This document shows, one piece after another, positions 24,856 through 34,047 of a stretch of 64,000 nucleotides of DNA. Both the position numbers and the translations under genes were made by a program. Source of the stretch: JACQAP01 sp035548375 (GTDB lineage: Bacteria; Pseudomonadota; Gammaproteobacteria; Burkholderiales; JACQAP01); assembly GCA_035548375.1 (NCBI GenBank), contig DASZTG010000008.1, forward strand, positions 20,505 through 84,504. Direction: 5' to 3'. A model generated the notes under the pieces. That model saw only the letters and a program-made list of their open reading frames with translations, did no database searches and was not told where the DNA came from. How positions within the stretch are numbered: position 1 is the first letter of the stretch; each line of letters begins with the position of its first letter.

Positions 24856-27800
24856 TTACTTGATGATTTCGCGCCAGGAGGTGCGTTTGCCGCTCGCGGT
24901 CGATCCGCCGATGTTCACGCCGAAGGTCGACTTCGTGCCGCTGGCGTCGGTGGAGATGGCCTTGAGCGAACCACCTGGCAGACGGACGACCACGAGGCCC
25001 ACCGTGATGGCGTTGCCCAGCTTGTTCGCGACTGCGTTGTTGGGCGACGTCGCGATGTACTGGCCACTCTGGTAGTTGAACTGGTAGAGCCAGCTCTCGC
25101 CGCCGATCGTGCAGGCATCGGTGTTCGGCACGTTCGTTATGACGAGCAGCGTGCCGAGCACCAGTTGCGGATCGATGTTGACGCGCTCGCCCGGCGTATC
25201 GTTGCTCGGGTTGAAATCGACGTACCAGCCGTTGTTCGAGTTCCAGTCGACCGCGTTCTTGGTGGTCGTACGCGTGTTGTCGTCGATGATGGTGATCGTT
25301 TGCTTGACCAGGTTATTGCCGGACGCCCGCAGGTTTCCGTAGCTCGTGCCCTTGTCCTTGAAGGCATAGAAGCTCTGCTGGTAGGCATCCGTCGAAGCAG
25401 GCGACCACGTCGCCGGGTCTGTCAGGTCGGTCGTCCCGAGGTAGCGGCCCGTGCCGAAGTAAACGACGCGATTGCCCTGGATGTCCGCGAGTTCCGGCCT
25501 CGTGGTGACAGATTGCGGACGGCTGGCCGAGTCGGCCAGCGTGGCAAGCTTCAGGATGCCCGGCGTGGCGGATGTCATGTCGAAGCGCCAGACATTGCCC
25601 AGCAAATCGCCGCCATAGACGTACTTGCCGGTGTTGTCGATGTTGGCGTTGTCGGCCCAGACCGCGATTTTCCCAAGGCCGGCCGGAGAGGTCGTCGTGC
25701 CCGTGGTGGTATCGAGCTTGGACAGCACCGCGCCGGTGGCGAGGTCGAGCACGAACAGGAATGCCTTGCCCGTGCCGGGGCTGACGTTGTTGTATCCCGA
25801 TCCAACCATCACAACCCATTTTCCGTCCGTGGGTCGCTTGGAGATCACCGCGTTGCCGTACGTCAACCCGAGGTCGGTATCGGAGATGGAGCACAAGGTG
25901 CTGTCGGAGCAGAACTCCCACAGGGCCTTCGGAGTCGTCGGGTCGGTTACGTCGAGCGCATAGTAGCCGCGTCCGCCACTATTCAGGCCGGCGATCAGGA
26001 CCGTGTGCCAGGCGCCGCCGAAGTATGCATCCATCAATTCCGGCGAGCCGTCGGCGAAGTATTGGTGCTTGGCGGCGTAGTTGATGTCCGCGAGCTTGTA
26101 CAGGTTCGGAAGGATAGGCTTGGGGATGTAGGCCCACATTTCGGCACCGGTATCGCCGTTGAAGGCATGCAACATGCCGTCGTTCGCCGCGATGAACAGC
26201 GTAGGCTGGCGGCTCGCGTTGGACAGCTTGAATGTCGCATAGGAGGGCGTCACCGCGTCGCCGAACGCAAAGCGCGGATCGCGCAGGAATGCCGGCGTCG
26301 CGTTGACCGTGTCGCCGAGGATGTGCGTGCGATCGCGATATACGCCGCCCTCGTTCACCGTCTGGCCGCGCAGGAAGCCGACCAGGTTCAGGCCGCTGTT
26401 CGCGGTCGTCAACTGGGGCGTCGTCAGCGTAATGCACTGGGACAGATTGCTGGTGGGCACGCACTTGTTGTCGAAGAACGCCTTTTCCGCGGCGGTCATT
26501 CCCGCGTAGGCGAACGACTTCAGCTTGGTGGTCGCCGTGCTGTCGAACATGTAGATGGTGCGCGAATCCGACGAGGCGCTGGTCTGGGCATCGAGCAGCG
26601 TTTGCGCAGACCAGAGGATGGTCGGATCGACCGCACCCGTTTGCGTGTCGATCGTTTGCTTGACGACTTCGCCGGCCCATTCGACAGTCGTATAGGTGGA
26701 ACTGAAAATCGCGTTGTCGGTCGGCGTGATGTTCGGGCTGCTGGTCGCGGATGCCGCCGCGGCCGCCGTCCGCGTGTTCAGTCCGGCGAGCGCGCCGCTC
26801 AAGCCCGTTGCGAGCTGCGCGGGGTTCTTGGCCTGGTAAAACGTTCCGTGGCCATCCACTGCCGCGTGCCACAGGTCGTCCAGCGCGGACAAATCGTCAT
26901 GCACCGGCGCGGGCCAGACGCAGGTGCCGGTCGTCCAGAAGCAGGCATTGTTGGCCTGGTTCTTGATGTTGGCGAAATCGCCGGTAGTGGCCGTTTCATA
27001 ATTGGTCGTGGGATCGAACGTCATGAGGCCGTCGACTAGGCCGAGCGTGAACGTGGTCATGTGCTGCCACGCCGCAGAGTCCTTGGGCGAGGTGGGCACG
27101 TTGTTCTTGGAGACGTCGACATTGGCCGCGTTCTTGGAGCCTGCCGGGCGCAGGTCCGTCTGGTAGTAATACGCCGCCGTGTCCGCCAGGGTATCGGTCG
27201 TGCCGCCGATATCCGCGGTCGACGTCGAACTGGTCGTGACCACGGTATTCGCGGGCACGGCAGTCGACACGCACGAACCGGTGCTGCTGGAGGTGGTGTT
27301 GGTCGTGGTGCCGGACAGCGCGACCGATCCGCTCAATGGCGTGACGATTTTCTGGACCGCAACGGTAGTCGTGATTTTCTTCTTGCCGCCGGTACATCCG
27401 GAAGTCGTCGACGTATAACTGGTCGTCGTCGTGGTCGTGGTCTTGGAGCCGGTGGCGCCGCCGTCCCAAAGCGGGGAGGGCGTGACGTCCTGGTTGTTGT
27501 CGTAGTTGCCTATCGTGTTGCCGCTGAGGTCCTGGCTGCTGTTGCCGTTCCAGTAGCCGTCCGTGGTCATGATCGTGAAGTTCTGCTGGCAGGAGTACTG
27601 GACCGGATCCTGGCTCATGCCCTTGTTGAGGCCGGTGGTGATGCCGGCGAAATGGCGCCCGACTCGCGAAAGCGCTTCGCGCAGGGGCGTGCCGCCGCTC
27701 GGGGTCTGCGAATAGAACAGGTTGTACCAGGACTGTTTCTGCGAAGAGTCGAACGTGGCAATCGGCAGGTAGTAGCTGGTGCTCACCGGGCTGCCGGGGT

Positions 27801-29157
27801 TGATGGTGATGAAACCCACGCGGTAGCGGTTGTCGATCGGCAGGAAGGCCTGCCCTGCCGCGGTCTTCATGAATTGAATGCGAGTGCGGTAGTAGGCGTA
27901 CCAGTTCGCGAAATTCGTCATTTCTTCCGAGTACGTGCAGCTCGGCGCGGAGGCGCAATCGATGCGATTCGGCCTGCCGCCGTAACTCGTCGTCGCCGGC
28001 ACGATGTTGGTCCGTGTGAACTTGCCGTACCTCGGGTAGAGGTAGGTCGACGTGTACTTTGCCTGGCAGGTGCCGGCGCCGGTGACGGGGGCGTTTGCGT
28101 TCGCGTTGGCGAGCGTATTGCAATAGCGGACGAACGCGGGATTGACGTTGGTGCCAGAAGGTGCGGTAGCGGCGACGCAGGTCGTCAGGTTCGTGTCCGA
28201 GCAGTATTCCGTCGGCGTGATCGTGTAGTAGTGGGGAACCGAATTGATGGACTTGCGGTAGTCGAAGCCGTTGCGCTTCGCCGATACCGTGCAGCTGCTG
28301 CCGCTGGCGGCGGCAGATACGTTGGTGCTCGGGCTGGTGGGAACCGAATAGGAAAACGTGGTTGACGTCACCGCAGTAACCAGCGCGGTCGTCGTGTTGA
28401 TGACAGCGCGGGTGGTGCCGGATGTGCAGTTCACGTTCAGGATGTCAGCGACCAGCAACCCATGGCCGGTCTTGGCCACCGTGACGGTAGCCGTGCCGGC
28501 GGCCTTCGATATCGACATGCCGGTGCCGACGTTGATGGCACCGTCCGCGGATTCCGGGTAGCCGTAGGTGACGCCTTCGCTGGGCGTCGCGGTCGGCGGA
28601 ACCCGGTATTCGAACGTCGCGTTGGTATCGATGCCGTTTTGCTTGCACAGCGTCAATCCGGAGTCGCTGCAATAAACGACCTCAGGATATTTGGACGTCA
28701 GGTCCAGCGTGCCCGAACCGCTATCGAAGGCATTGTTCAGGACGGCAGCCCATTTTGCGCTGGTGTTGTATGACCCGAGGCTGGTCCCGTTGTAGCTGAC
28801 GGCGGGCTTGTAGGTGAGCAACGGGTTGTAATAGGCGCCATTGAACTGCGCGGAATAGAACGGCGGATCGCCGTTCACGCAATTGTCGTAGTCGCCGCTG
28901 CTTGCACTGTTTACTCGCGTCTTGCAGGTTCCGGTTCCGCCGTCGACGATGAAGTCGGGCAGATAGTCCCATGCCATCGATCCCGAGGCGTCCAGCGTGA
29001 ACATCAGGTTCGGCAGGACGGAGGCACTGGCCGAGCTTGCGAGCGGCGCGGTCGCGATATCCGTGGTGGCTGCCCCGGTTGGTCCGCTTGCGGCCAACGC
29101 GGTGGCCAGCAACAGGCCTGCCAGGGATTGAAGGAACTTGCGCTCGGGGGTTTTCAT
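24856..29157 (-). CDS. pilY1: Type IV pilus tip/assembly protein PilY1
   Basis: PilY1 sits at the pilus tip with the minor pilins and acts in pilus extension, adhesion and surface sensing. The 1433 residues start with a signal peptide (MKTPERKFLQSLAGLLLATA). Near residue 55 is a VWA-like stretch FTLDASGSMAWDYL with a DxSxS MIDAS motif. A Thr/Ser-rich middle with runs of T follows (about 585-620), and then the C-terminal beta-propeller (LFIAANDGMLHAFNGDTGAE, WAYIPKPILPNLY). The ATG at 29157 is chosen because the signal peptide starts there; the longer frame upstream overlaps pilX antisense. It is the last gene of the minor-pilin operon. Confidence 0.93.
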   Translation of the reverse strand: MKTPERKFLQSLAGLLLATALAASGPTGAATTDIATAPLASSASASVLPNLMFTLDASGSMAWDYLPDFIVDGGTGTCKTRVNSASSGDYDNCVNGDPPFYSAQFNGAYYNPLLTYKPAVSYNGTSLGSYNTSAKWAAVLNNAFDSGSGTLDLTSKYPEVVYCSDSGLTLCKQNGIDTNATFEYRVPPTATPSEGVTYGYPESADGAINVGTGMSISKAAGTATVTVAKTGHGLLVADILNVNCTSGTTRAVINTTTALVTAVTSTTFSYSVPTSPSTNVSAAASGSSCTVSAKRNGFDYRKSINSVPHYYTITPTEYCSDTNLTTCVAATAPSGTNVNPAFVRYCNTLANANANAPVTGAGTCQAKYTSTYLYPRYGKFTRTNIVPATTSYGGRPNRIDCASAPSCTYSEEMTNFANWYAYYRTRIQFMKTAAGQAFLPIDNRYRVGFITINPGSPVSTSYYLPIATFDSSQKQSWYNLFYSQTPSGGTPLREALSRVGRHFAGITTGLNKGMSQDPVQYSCQQNFTIMTTDGYWNGNSSQDLSGNTIGNYDNNQDVTPSPLWDGGATGSKTTTTTTTSYTSTTSGCTGGKKKITTTVAVQKIVTPLSGSVALSGTTTNTTSSSTGSCVSTAVPANTVVTTSSTSTADIGGTTDTLADTAAYYYQTDLRPAGSKNAANVDVSKNNVPTSPKDSAAWQHMTTFTLGLVDGLMTFDPTTNYETATTGDFANIKNQANNACFWTTGTCVWPAPVHDDLSALDDLWHAAVDGHGTFYQAKNPAQLATGLSGALAGLNTRTAAAAASATSSPNITPTDNAIFSSTYTTVEWAGEVVKQTIDTQTGAVDPTILWSAQTLLDAQTSASSDSRTIYMFDSTATTKLKSFAYAGMTAAEKAFFDNKCVPTSNLSQCITLTTPQLTTANSGLNLVGFLRGQTVNEGGVYRDRTHILGDTVNATPAFLRDPRFAFGDAVTPSYATFKLSNASRQPTLFIAANDGMLHAFNGDTGAEMWAYIPKPILPNLYKLADINYAAKHQYFADGSPELMDAYFGGAWHTVLIAGLNSGGRGYYALDVTDPTTPKALWEFCSDSTLCSISDTDLGLTYGNAVISKRPTDGKWVVMVGSGYNNVSPGTGKAFLFVLDLATGAVLSKLDTTTGTTTSPAGLGKIAVWADNANIDNTGKYVYGGDLLGNVWRFDMTSATPGILKLATLADSASRPQSVTTRPELADIQGNRVVYFGTGRYLGTTDLTDPATWSPASTDAYQQSFYAFKDKGTSYGNLRASGNNLVKQTITIIDDNTRTTTKNAVDWNSNNGWYVDFNPSNDTPGERVNIDPQLVLGTLLVITNVPNTDACTIGGESWLYQFNYQSGQYIATSPNNAVANKLGNAITVGLVVVRLPGGSLKAISTDASGTKSTFGVNIGGSTASGKRTSWREIIK

Positions 29158-29191
29158 GGAAGTCTCCAGGATGCTGGGACGGGTCGGAAAT

Positions 29192-29818
29192 TTAGTTGGT
29201 GATGGCAGCCATCGACTGCACGTAGCTGACCGTGTTGCGCGGACCCTGGGCCCGCACGGTAATGCGATAGAAGATTTGCGGATTGCCCTGGAACACGGTG
29301 GATCCCACGGACATGCTGCCGCCCGTGGTGACCGCGCCAACGGCCTGGGACTGCCCGCATTGGTTCGGGTTGCCGGTGGCGACGTTGTTGGCGTTGTAGG
29401 CCGTATTCGGCTCGGTGCACATGCGATGGATGACATACGAAATCACATTGCCTGCCGCATCCGGCGCACCGCCGTTGACATAGACGGCGTCGCTCCAGGT
29501 CGAGGAGCTGGACCAATCAGGTTCGGTGTAGGACGTCGAGGAATAGAAGCCGTCGGGCAAGCTCGTATTGTTGAGGGCAGTCGATCCCGCGCGCGCGAGC
29601 AGCCACTGGAATGCGGTTTCGATGCCCTGGTCGGCCGCGTTGACCGATGCCTTCTTGAAGCCAAGGTTGCCGGCGACGACGTTGGCCGTGTCGATCGAGC
29701 GAGACATGCCGATGGCGGCGAGCGTCATCGACACCAGGACGATCAGCGCGATGATCAGCACGACGCCAGACTGCCGGGCAGCCGGTGCCTGTGCATGCGG
29801 GTAGCGGACGATGCTCAT
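29192..29818 (-). CDS. pilX: Minor pilin-like protein PilX
   Basis: A PilX-type prepilin of 208 residues. After a short leader (MSIVRYPHAQAPAARQSG) comes VVLIIALIVLVSMTLAAIGM, the pilin-type hydrophobic helix. The usual Glu5 is missing, as in GspK-like tip pilins, followed by ANVVAGNLGFKKASVNAADQ, typical of PilX. The ATG at 29818 overlaps the pilW stop (ATGA); an ATG four codons earlier (29830) is possible. It lies between pilW and pilY1, the usual order. Confidence 0.88.
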   Translation of the reverse strand: MSIVRYPHAQAPAARQSGVVLIIALIVLVSMTLAAIGMSRSIDTANVVAGNLGFKKASVNAADQGIETAFQWLLARAGSTALNNTSLPDGFYSSTSYTEPDWSSSSTWSDAVYVNGGAPDAAGNVISYVIHRMCTEPNTAYNANNVATGNPNQCGQSQAVGAVTTGGSMSVGSTVFQGNPQIFYRITVRAQGPRNTVSYVQSMAAITN

Positions 29819-30906
29819 AGTTGCTGCCATATCATGTTGCGAAGCGGGATGGTGGTTTCGAACACGCGATAGCGGTAGCACTTCCAGTTCGCGTCGCTCG
29901 TCAGGTCGAATGTGCCGCCGGCCCAGGTCGGCGCGGAAGTAGTGGCGTCGCACGGACCGCCCTGCGTATTCGGCTTCTCCGGTAACGCGCTACGAGCAAC
30001 GAGCGCAACTCGCACGCTGAGCACGCGCAGCCAGTCGAAATTCGTCGGCGTGCCCGGCATGGCATTCGTGTAGTTATCCACCTGGCCATCGCCAACCGAA
30101 TACGTGGCGTTGTCCACGGTGCCATTGTTCACGCCATCGTCATGACCGTACTGAGCCTTCAGGCTGACGATGTTGTCGGCAACGATGACCGGCGTGGTAG
30201 AGCCATAGGCCGAGCTCATCGTAAGTTGCGAGTTCGAAATGCTGTAGGTGTCGCGCGTGAGCGTGGTGCCGAGATTGAAGGCCATGCCGTTGGTCGAATA
30301 GGAGGGCCAGGAGATGTCGGAATTGTTGTACTGCCCCGTGGCCGAGTCGTGGAGCACCTGGTCGGTGCTGCCGGTCACCGTGGGCAAGCCCGTCGCCTGG
30401 ATCATCGTGCAATCCTTGCCGGCTTCGGCAAGCACCAGCAGGTTGTTGAGAGCGATGCCGAAGCGGTTGCTTACCCGGATGGTCGATGTCGCGTTGGCCA
30501 TGTTCTGGGTGACGTTGATCGAGCTCGCGAGCAACGGCGAATTGCCGTAAGTCACCGTGATCGAGTCGGGGATCGCGTTGCTTGCGCCTGGAGCAATGAG
30601 TACCTGGCTCAGCTGGTAGCTCGGGATGACCTGCGGGGATGCGGTGTTGTTGTACGACCGCAAGGTGCAGCCGATGAGATTCTGGTTGTTGATGCCCAGG
30701 CCCGCCAGCCTCAGCTCGCGTTCGATCGTGTACAGGCCGAGCGCGCCGAATTGCTGGGCATCGCCGCCGCTGGTCGACGTGCGCTTGATGCTTTCGGATA
30801 CGGCGAACACCTGGAAAATGATGATGGTGCCCAGCAAGGCGATGACCATCGCCACCATCACTTCCACGAGGCTGAATCCGGCTGCGTTCTTCATGCGAAT
30901 GGCCAT
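29815..30906 (-). CDS. pilW: Minor pilin PilW
   Basis: This prepilin-like minor pilin helps prime pilus assembly. Its 363 residues begin MAIRMKNAAGFSLVEVMVAM with the prepilin peptidase site after the glycine (G|FSLVE) and Glu5 present. The pilin helix and a large C-terminal domain with PilW features (ERELRLAGLG) follow. The ATG at 30906 has an AAAGGA sequence 7 bp upstream; M5 would also work. It overlaps pilX by 4 bp and follows pilV closely. Confidence 0.9.
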   Translation of the reverse strand: MAIRMKNAAGFSLVEVMVAMVIALLGTIIIFQVFAVSESIKRTSTSGGDAQQFGALGLYTIERELRLAGLGINNQNLIGCTLRSYNNTASPQVIPSYQLSQVLIAPGASNAIPDSITVTYGNSPLLASSINVTQNMANATSTIRVSNRFGIALNNLLVLAEAGKDCTMIQATGLPTVTGSTDQVLHDSATGQYNNSDISWPSYSTNGMAFNLGTTLTRDTYSISNSQLTMSSAYGSTTPVIVADNIVSLKAQYGHDDGVNNGTVDNATYSVGDGQVDNYTNAMPGTPTNFDWLRVLSVRVALVARSALPEKPNTQGGPCDATTSAPTWAGGTFDLTSDANWKCYRYRVFETTIPLRNMIWQQL

Positions 30907-30920
30907 TTCGGATCCTTTTC

Positions 30921-31352
30921 CTAGCAGCAGGTGAGGGTTGCCACGGCGCGATAGGAATGCGGCGGGGGCACAGGGGAAAGCTTTGCCTCCTCGGGGTGCT
31001 GCCAGAAAATCGTCACGGTCACGACACTGCCGGCGACGTCGATGTTGGGCGGATTTGCGGCGACGCCGGGCAGGGCGGCCTGTACCCGGGCGACCCACTT
31101 GGCAAGCACGGTGGGTGCGGCACCACCGTTGTAGTCGTAGGACGCGAGGTTGGCGCGGTTGGTCCACATCTGGCCTATAACTTCGTCGGCCAGGAAGCTC
31201 GCATCCATGCGGTACTTGGATTCCGCTACTGTCCTGACGGCGACGGTCTGTAACGCAACCACGGCCAGGATGCCAATCGAAAACAGCAGGATGCCGAGCA
31301 GGGATTCGAGCAAGGTGACGCCGCGTTGCTTCGACGCGAAATGGATGTTCAT
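30921..31352 (-). CDS. pilV: Minor pilin PilV
   Basis: A PilV-type minor pilin of 143 residues. The N-terminus MNIHFASKQRGVTLLESLLG has the prepilin cleavage site (G|VTLLE) with Glu5 and the hydrophobic helix (ILLFSIGILAVVALQTVAVR). YRMDASFLADEVIGQMW matches PilV. The start at 31352 is 3 bp from the fimT stop, so the genes are tightly coupled. Ends in a Cys-Cys pair. Confidence 0.88.
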   Translation of the reverse strand: MNIHFASKQRGVTLLESLLGILLFSIGILAVVALQTVAVRTVAESKYRMDASFLADEVIGQMWTNRANLASYDYNGGAAPTVLAKWVARVQAALPGVAANPPNIDVAGSVVTVTIFWQHPEEAKLSPVPPPHSYRAVATLTCC

Positions 31353-31354
31353 GC

Positions 31355-31915
31355 TCAGAAACTCCAGGTAGTGGGGCAGGCGCGCGGATCGGGAGCAGTG
31401 ATCGCTGCGTTGGGATCGCACATTTTCATGGCTCCGCCCGACGAGACAACGATGCGCAGCGGACGGATTTCCGTGCCAGTCAGCGTGGCGGAGGTGACGT
31501 CGACGCGGCCGATCGATTTGCTACCGTTGTTGTTGGTGATGATCCAGCCCATGCCGTTAAATGTGATGCGGTCGGCTGGAGTGCCGTCTGATGCAGTTGT
31601 CGTGACGACGGAGTTCGCTGAACCTTCGCCGGCGTCACGCGTCTGGATGGCCACGCCGATGTTGTCCAGCGAATTGATGGTCCAGCCCGAGCCGGAATTG
31701 AGCACCAGCTGCACGCCGACGTTACGGCGGACAGCTTCAGCACGTGCGGACTGCATGCCGTTGAGGATGCCCTCGGCCGCGTTGCGGATCTGTGCATTCG
31801 CGACCCAGTGCTGGAAAGACGGTACGGCTATCACGATCAGGATACCGATGATTGCGAACGTGACGACGACTTCAAGCAAGGTGAAGCCGCGCTGGATTGG
31901 GCGGGTGTTCAGCAT
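31355..31915 (-). CDS. fimT: Pseudopilin FimT/GspH-type
   Basis: A FimT/FimU (GspH-like) minor pilin of 186 residues. It starts MLNTRPIQRGFTLLEVVVTF with the cleavage site G|FTLLE and Glu5. The GspH-type core follows (QIRNAAEGILNGMQSARAEA) with a beta-rich C-terminal domain that contains a NNNGSKSIGRVDVTSA segment. The ATG at 31915 overlaps the end of the pilE-like gene by 7 bp. It is the second gene of the operon. Confidence 0.85.
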   Translation of the reverse strand: MLNTRPIQRGFTLLEVVVTFAIIGILIVIAVPSFQHWVANAQIRNAAEGILNGMQSARAEAVRRNVGVQLVLNSGSGWTINSLDNIGVAIQTRDAGEGSANSVVTTTASDGTPADRITFNGMGWIITNNNGSKSIGRVDVTSATLTGTEIRPLRIVVSSGGAMKMCDPNAAITAPDPRACPTTWSF

Positions 31916-32379
31916 TGGTTCGGCTTCTTCCTGACCCAGCAATTCGCGGCGGATGAATAGCCTTTGGTGGCAGCTGCGCCGGACACAGTGGTCGCGCGGT
32001 TGTTGCTTTGGTCGAGGCTGAACACGAAGCCGCTCAGGCTGCCTTTGCCAGTCGCCGTGAGGAGATAGCTTTGGCCGTCGGCGGCGATGCCGCAATCGGC
32101 GTTATATGTGAAATTGTCGGTATCCTGCATTCGCGGCGCGACGGTGCCATTCACGCAAGCTCCGGTATATGTGCGCGCATCCTGGAAATACTGCTCCATC
32201 TTGACTCGCTGTCCGGATAGCGTCGCGGCAGGTTCGACCAACTTGGCGCGCAACACATAATCCGAATAATTGGGAACGGCGATCGCCGCGAGGACGGCGA
32301 TGACGGCAACGGTGATCATGAGTTCGATCAGCGTGAAGCCGCCTTGCGGTTTGCAGTACTTGCTGGAGCAGGATTGCAT
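31909..32379 (-). CDS. pilE: Type IV pilin PilE-like
   Basis: A type IV pilin-like protein of 156 residues and first gene of the minor-pilin operon. The prepilin leader is long (MQSCSSKYCKPQGG), followed by FTLIELMITVAVIAVLAAIA with Glu5. Then come VPNYSDYVLRAKLVEPAATL and a C-terminal disulfide loop (cysteines near 135 and at the C-terminus ...CWVRKKPNQC). In Pseudomonas the minor pilin PilE closes the fimT-pilVWX-pilY1 cluster; here it opens it. GAGGGGG precedes the ATG at 32379 at the right spacing. It could be a minor or a major pilin; operon position favours minor. Confidence 0.85.
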   Translation of the reverse strand: MQSCSSKYCKPQGGFTLIELMITVAVIAVLAAIAVPNYSDYVLRAKLVEPAATLSGQRVKMEQYFQDARTYTGACVNGTVAPRMQDTDNFTYNADCGIAADGQSYLLTATGKGSLSGFVFSLDQSNNRATTVSGAAATKGYSSAANCWVRKKPNQC

Positions 32380-32705
32380 TGTGGTCCCCCTCTTTGGATG
32401 CATGAATGCTAGTTATCGGTGAAAACGGCCGCAAATTCGCCCGACAAGAGGATGTTTTTGCGGGACGAACGGTGATCGCGGTGGGGCATGCGGTCTGCAT
32501 ACCTGTTGTCAGACTGATTGGTGGACGGGGAAATGCTTTAAAATACAGATGGTTGCAACACGATGATCAATCGAAAATGCATACTAATCGATTCACCGAC
32601 CGGCGCATTCCGGGCATCGGCGTTATGAAGCGGACGCGTTGAGCAATGGGATTTTGCCGTCCGACACTGCTACCGATCCTTGTTTCAGTGGGTTATTTTT
32701 CGAAT
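32380..32705. other. Intergenic region between pilE and the Fur-family gene
   Basis: This gap holds the promoters of two divergent transcription units. No gene of convincing coding character is seen. Near 32537-32546 is an A/T-rich TTTAAAATAC stretch, but I could not fix a promoter for pilE on the minus strand. Confidence 0.5.
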
Positions 32706-32734
32706 TAGACAGAGTCCAATTCTTATCTTATAAT
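32706..32734 (+). promoter_or_regulatory. Strong promoter of the Fur-family gene, apparently leaderless
   Basis: TAGACA (32706-32711) and TATAAT (32729-32734) are 17 bp apart. The expected transcription start is at about 32741, right at the ATG (32742). No Shine-Dalgarno sequence lies before that ATG, so the mRNA may be leaderless. Confidence 0.6.
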
Positions 32735-32741
32735 TTTTTAC

Positions 32742-33170
32742 ATGGAATCGACGCACTTCAACCGCGATAACCTGGCCGATAAGCTGCGGGCGCATGGGAT
32801 CAGTCCGACCCACCAGCGCATCGAGATCGCGTATGCCCTGTTTTCGCGGTGCGAGCACTTGTCGGCGGACCAGGTCATGGCGATCGTCAACGAGCGCCAT
32901 TCCGAATCCTCCAAGGCGACGGTGTACAACACGCTGAATCTTTTTCTCGAGAAGAATCTGATTCGCGAGGTCATCGTCGATCCGAACAAGGTGTTCTACG
33001 ATCCGAACACCTCGCCGCACTACCATATATATGACATCGAATCCGGCAAGCTGACGGACATCGATGCCGCCGACGTGCGCGTGACCGGGTTGCCCCCGCT
33101 GCCGGATGGCATGGTGACCGAGGGCATGGACATCGTCATCCGCGTTCGAGCCGCGGATCATCAGGCCTAG
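32742..33170 (+). CDS. Fur-family transcriptional regulator (Irr/PerR-like)
   Basis: A 142-residue Fur-superfamily repressor. The winged helix is at about 10-75 (LRAHGISPTHQRIEIAYALF, ADQVMAIVNERH, SSKATVYNTLNLFLEKNLI), with the typical Y-N-TL. The dimerisation domain follows (SPHYHIYDIESGKLTDID) with an HxH. The structural-zinc CxxC pairs of Fur/Zur are missing; the single Cys lies in SRCEHLS. This composition resembles Irr- or PerR-like members, so the ligand (iron, haem or peroxide) cannot be assigned. It has its own strong promoter. Confidence 0.85.
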   Translation: MESTHFNRDNLADKLRAHGISPTHQRIEIAYALFSRCEHLSADQVMAIVNERHSESSKATVYNTLNLFLEKNLIREVIVDPNKVFYDPNTSPHYHIYDIESGKLTDIDAADVRVTGLPPLPDGMVTEGMDIVIRVRAADHQA

Positions 33171-33182
33171 CGTTGCGCCAGC

Positions 33183-33974
33183 CTAGCGTCCGGAGAATCT
33201 GGCCGGGCGCTTTTCCTTGAATGCCGAAACACCCTCGCGAAAATCCGGGCTCATTGCGGCCTCGCGCTGCAGGTCGCGTTCCAGGTCGAGTTGCTGCTCG
33301 AACGTGTTGTTCCACGACGCGTAGATCGCGCGCTTGGTCAGCCCGAGCGCTTTTGTGGCCTGCAGGGCAAGGTGTTCCGCAAGCTCTCGCGCTTCCGCGG
33401 CCAGGCGTTCGTCATCGACGCATTTCCAGATCATGCCCCATTGCGCCGCCTGCTCCGCGCTGACTTTCTCGGCGAGCATGGCCGCGCCCATGGCACGCGC
33501 CGTGCCGACGAGCCTCGGCAGCGTGTAGGTGCCGCCTGCGTCTGGAATCAATCCGATCTTGCTGAAGACCTGGATGAAGCTTGCAGACTTTGCGGCGATG
33601 ACGATGTCGCAAGCGAGCACGAGGTTGCAGCCTGCGCCGGCCGCAACGCCGTTGACGGCGCAGACGACGGGATAGGGCAGGGCGCGCAACGCTTTCAGCA
33701 GGGGATTGTAGTTCTTGTCCAGCGAGCTGCCCACGTCGGGCGGCTGCTGGCCGTCGCCCATCATGCGCTCGGACAAATCCTGGCCCGCGCAGAACCCGCG
33801 GCCCGAGCCGGTGATCATCAGCACGCGCACGCTGGGGTCGGACTGGATGGCCTGCATCGCGACCTTCAATTCCGCGTGCATCTCCGCCGTGAACGCGTTC
33901 AGCTTGTCGGGACGATTCAGGGTGATCGTCGCGATGCCCGAGGCGATATCCAATAAAATGGCGTTGAACTTCAC
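33183..33974 (-). CDS. Enoyl-CoA hydratase/isomerase, PaaG-like
   Basis: A 263-residue crotonase-family enzyme. The oxyanion-hole segments are GRGFCAGQDLSERM (about 60-73) and NGVAAGAGCNLVLACD (about 110-125). At the catalytic region it has IGLIPDAGGTYTLPRLVG, where Asp replaces the second hydratase Glu, as in PaaG-type ring-opening isomerases. The GTG at 33974 is chosen because GGAGA lies upstream and the conserved MKFNAILLD-type start follows. A phenylacetate-degradation role is possible, but no other paa gene is present. It is divergent from a second crotonase 73 bp away. Confidence 0.85.
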   Translation of the reverse strand: MKFNAILLDIASGIATITLNRPDKLNAFTAEMHAELKVAMQAIQSDPSVRVLMITGSGRGFCAGQDLSERMMGDGQQPPDVGSSLDKNYNPLLKALRALPYPVVCAVNGVAAGAGCNLVLACDIVIAAKSASFIQVFSKIGLIPDAGGTYTLPRLVGTARAMGAAMLAEKVSAEQAAQWGMIWKCVDDERLAAEARELAEHLALQATKALGLTKRAIYASWNNTFEQQLDLERDLQREAAMSPDFREGVSAFKEKRPARFSGR

Positions 33975-34047
33975 GATTTCTATTCTCCGTTTATGGTCCG
34001 CGGCTGCGTCCGTCGGCGGATTATAGAACCCACCCCGAGGACAGGTC

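Noticed and set aside
24613..27039. An 808-codon plus-strand frame opposite pilY1
   Set aside because: Antisense of PilY1 in composition (Arg/Gly/Val-rich), with no recognisable motif or ribosome site.
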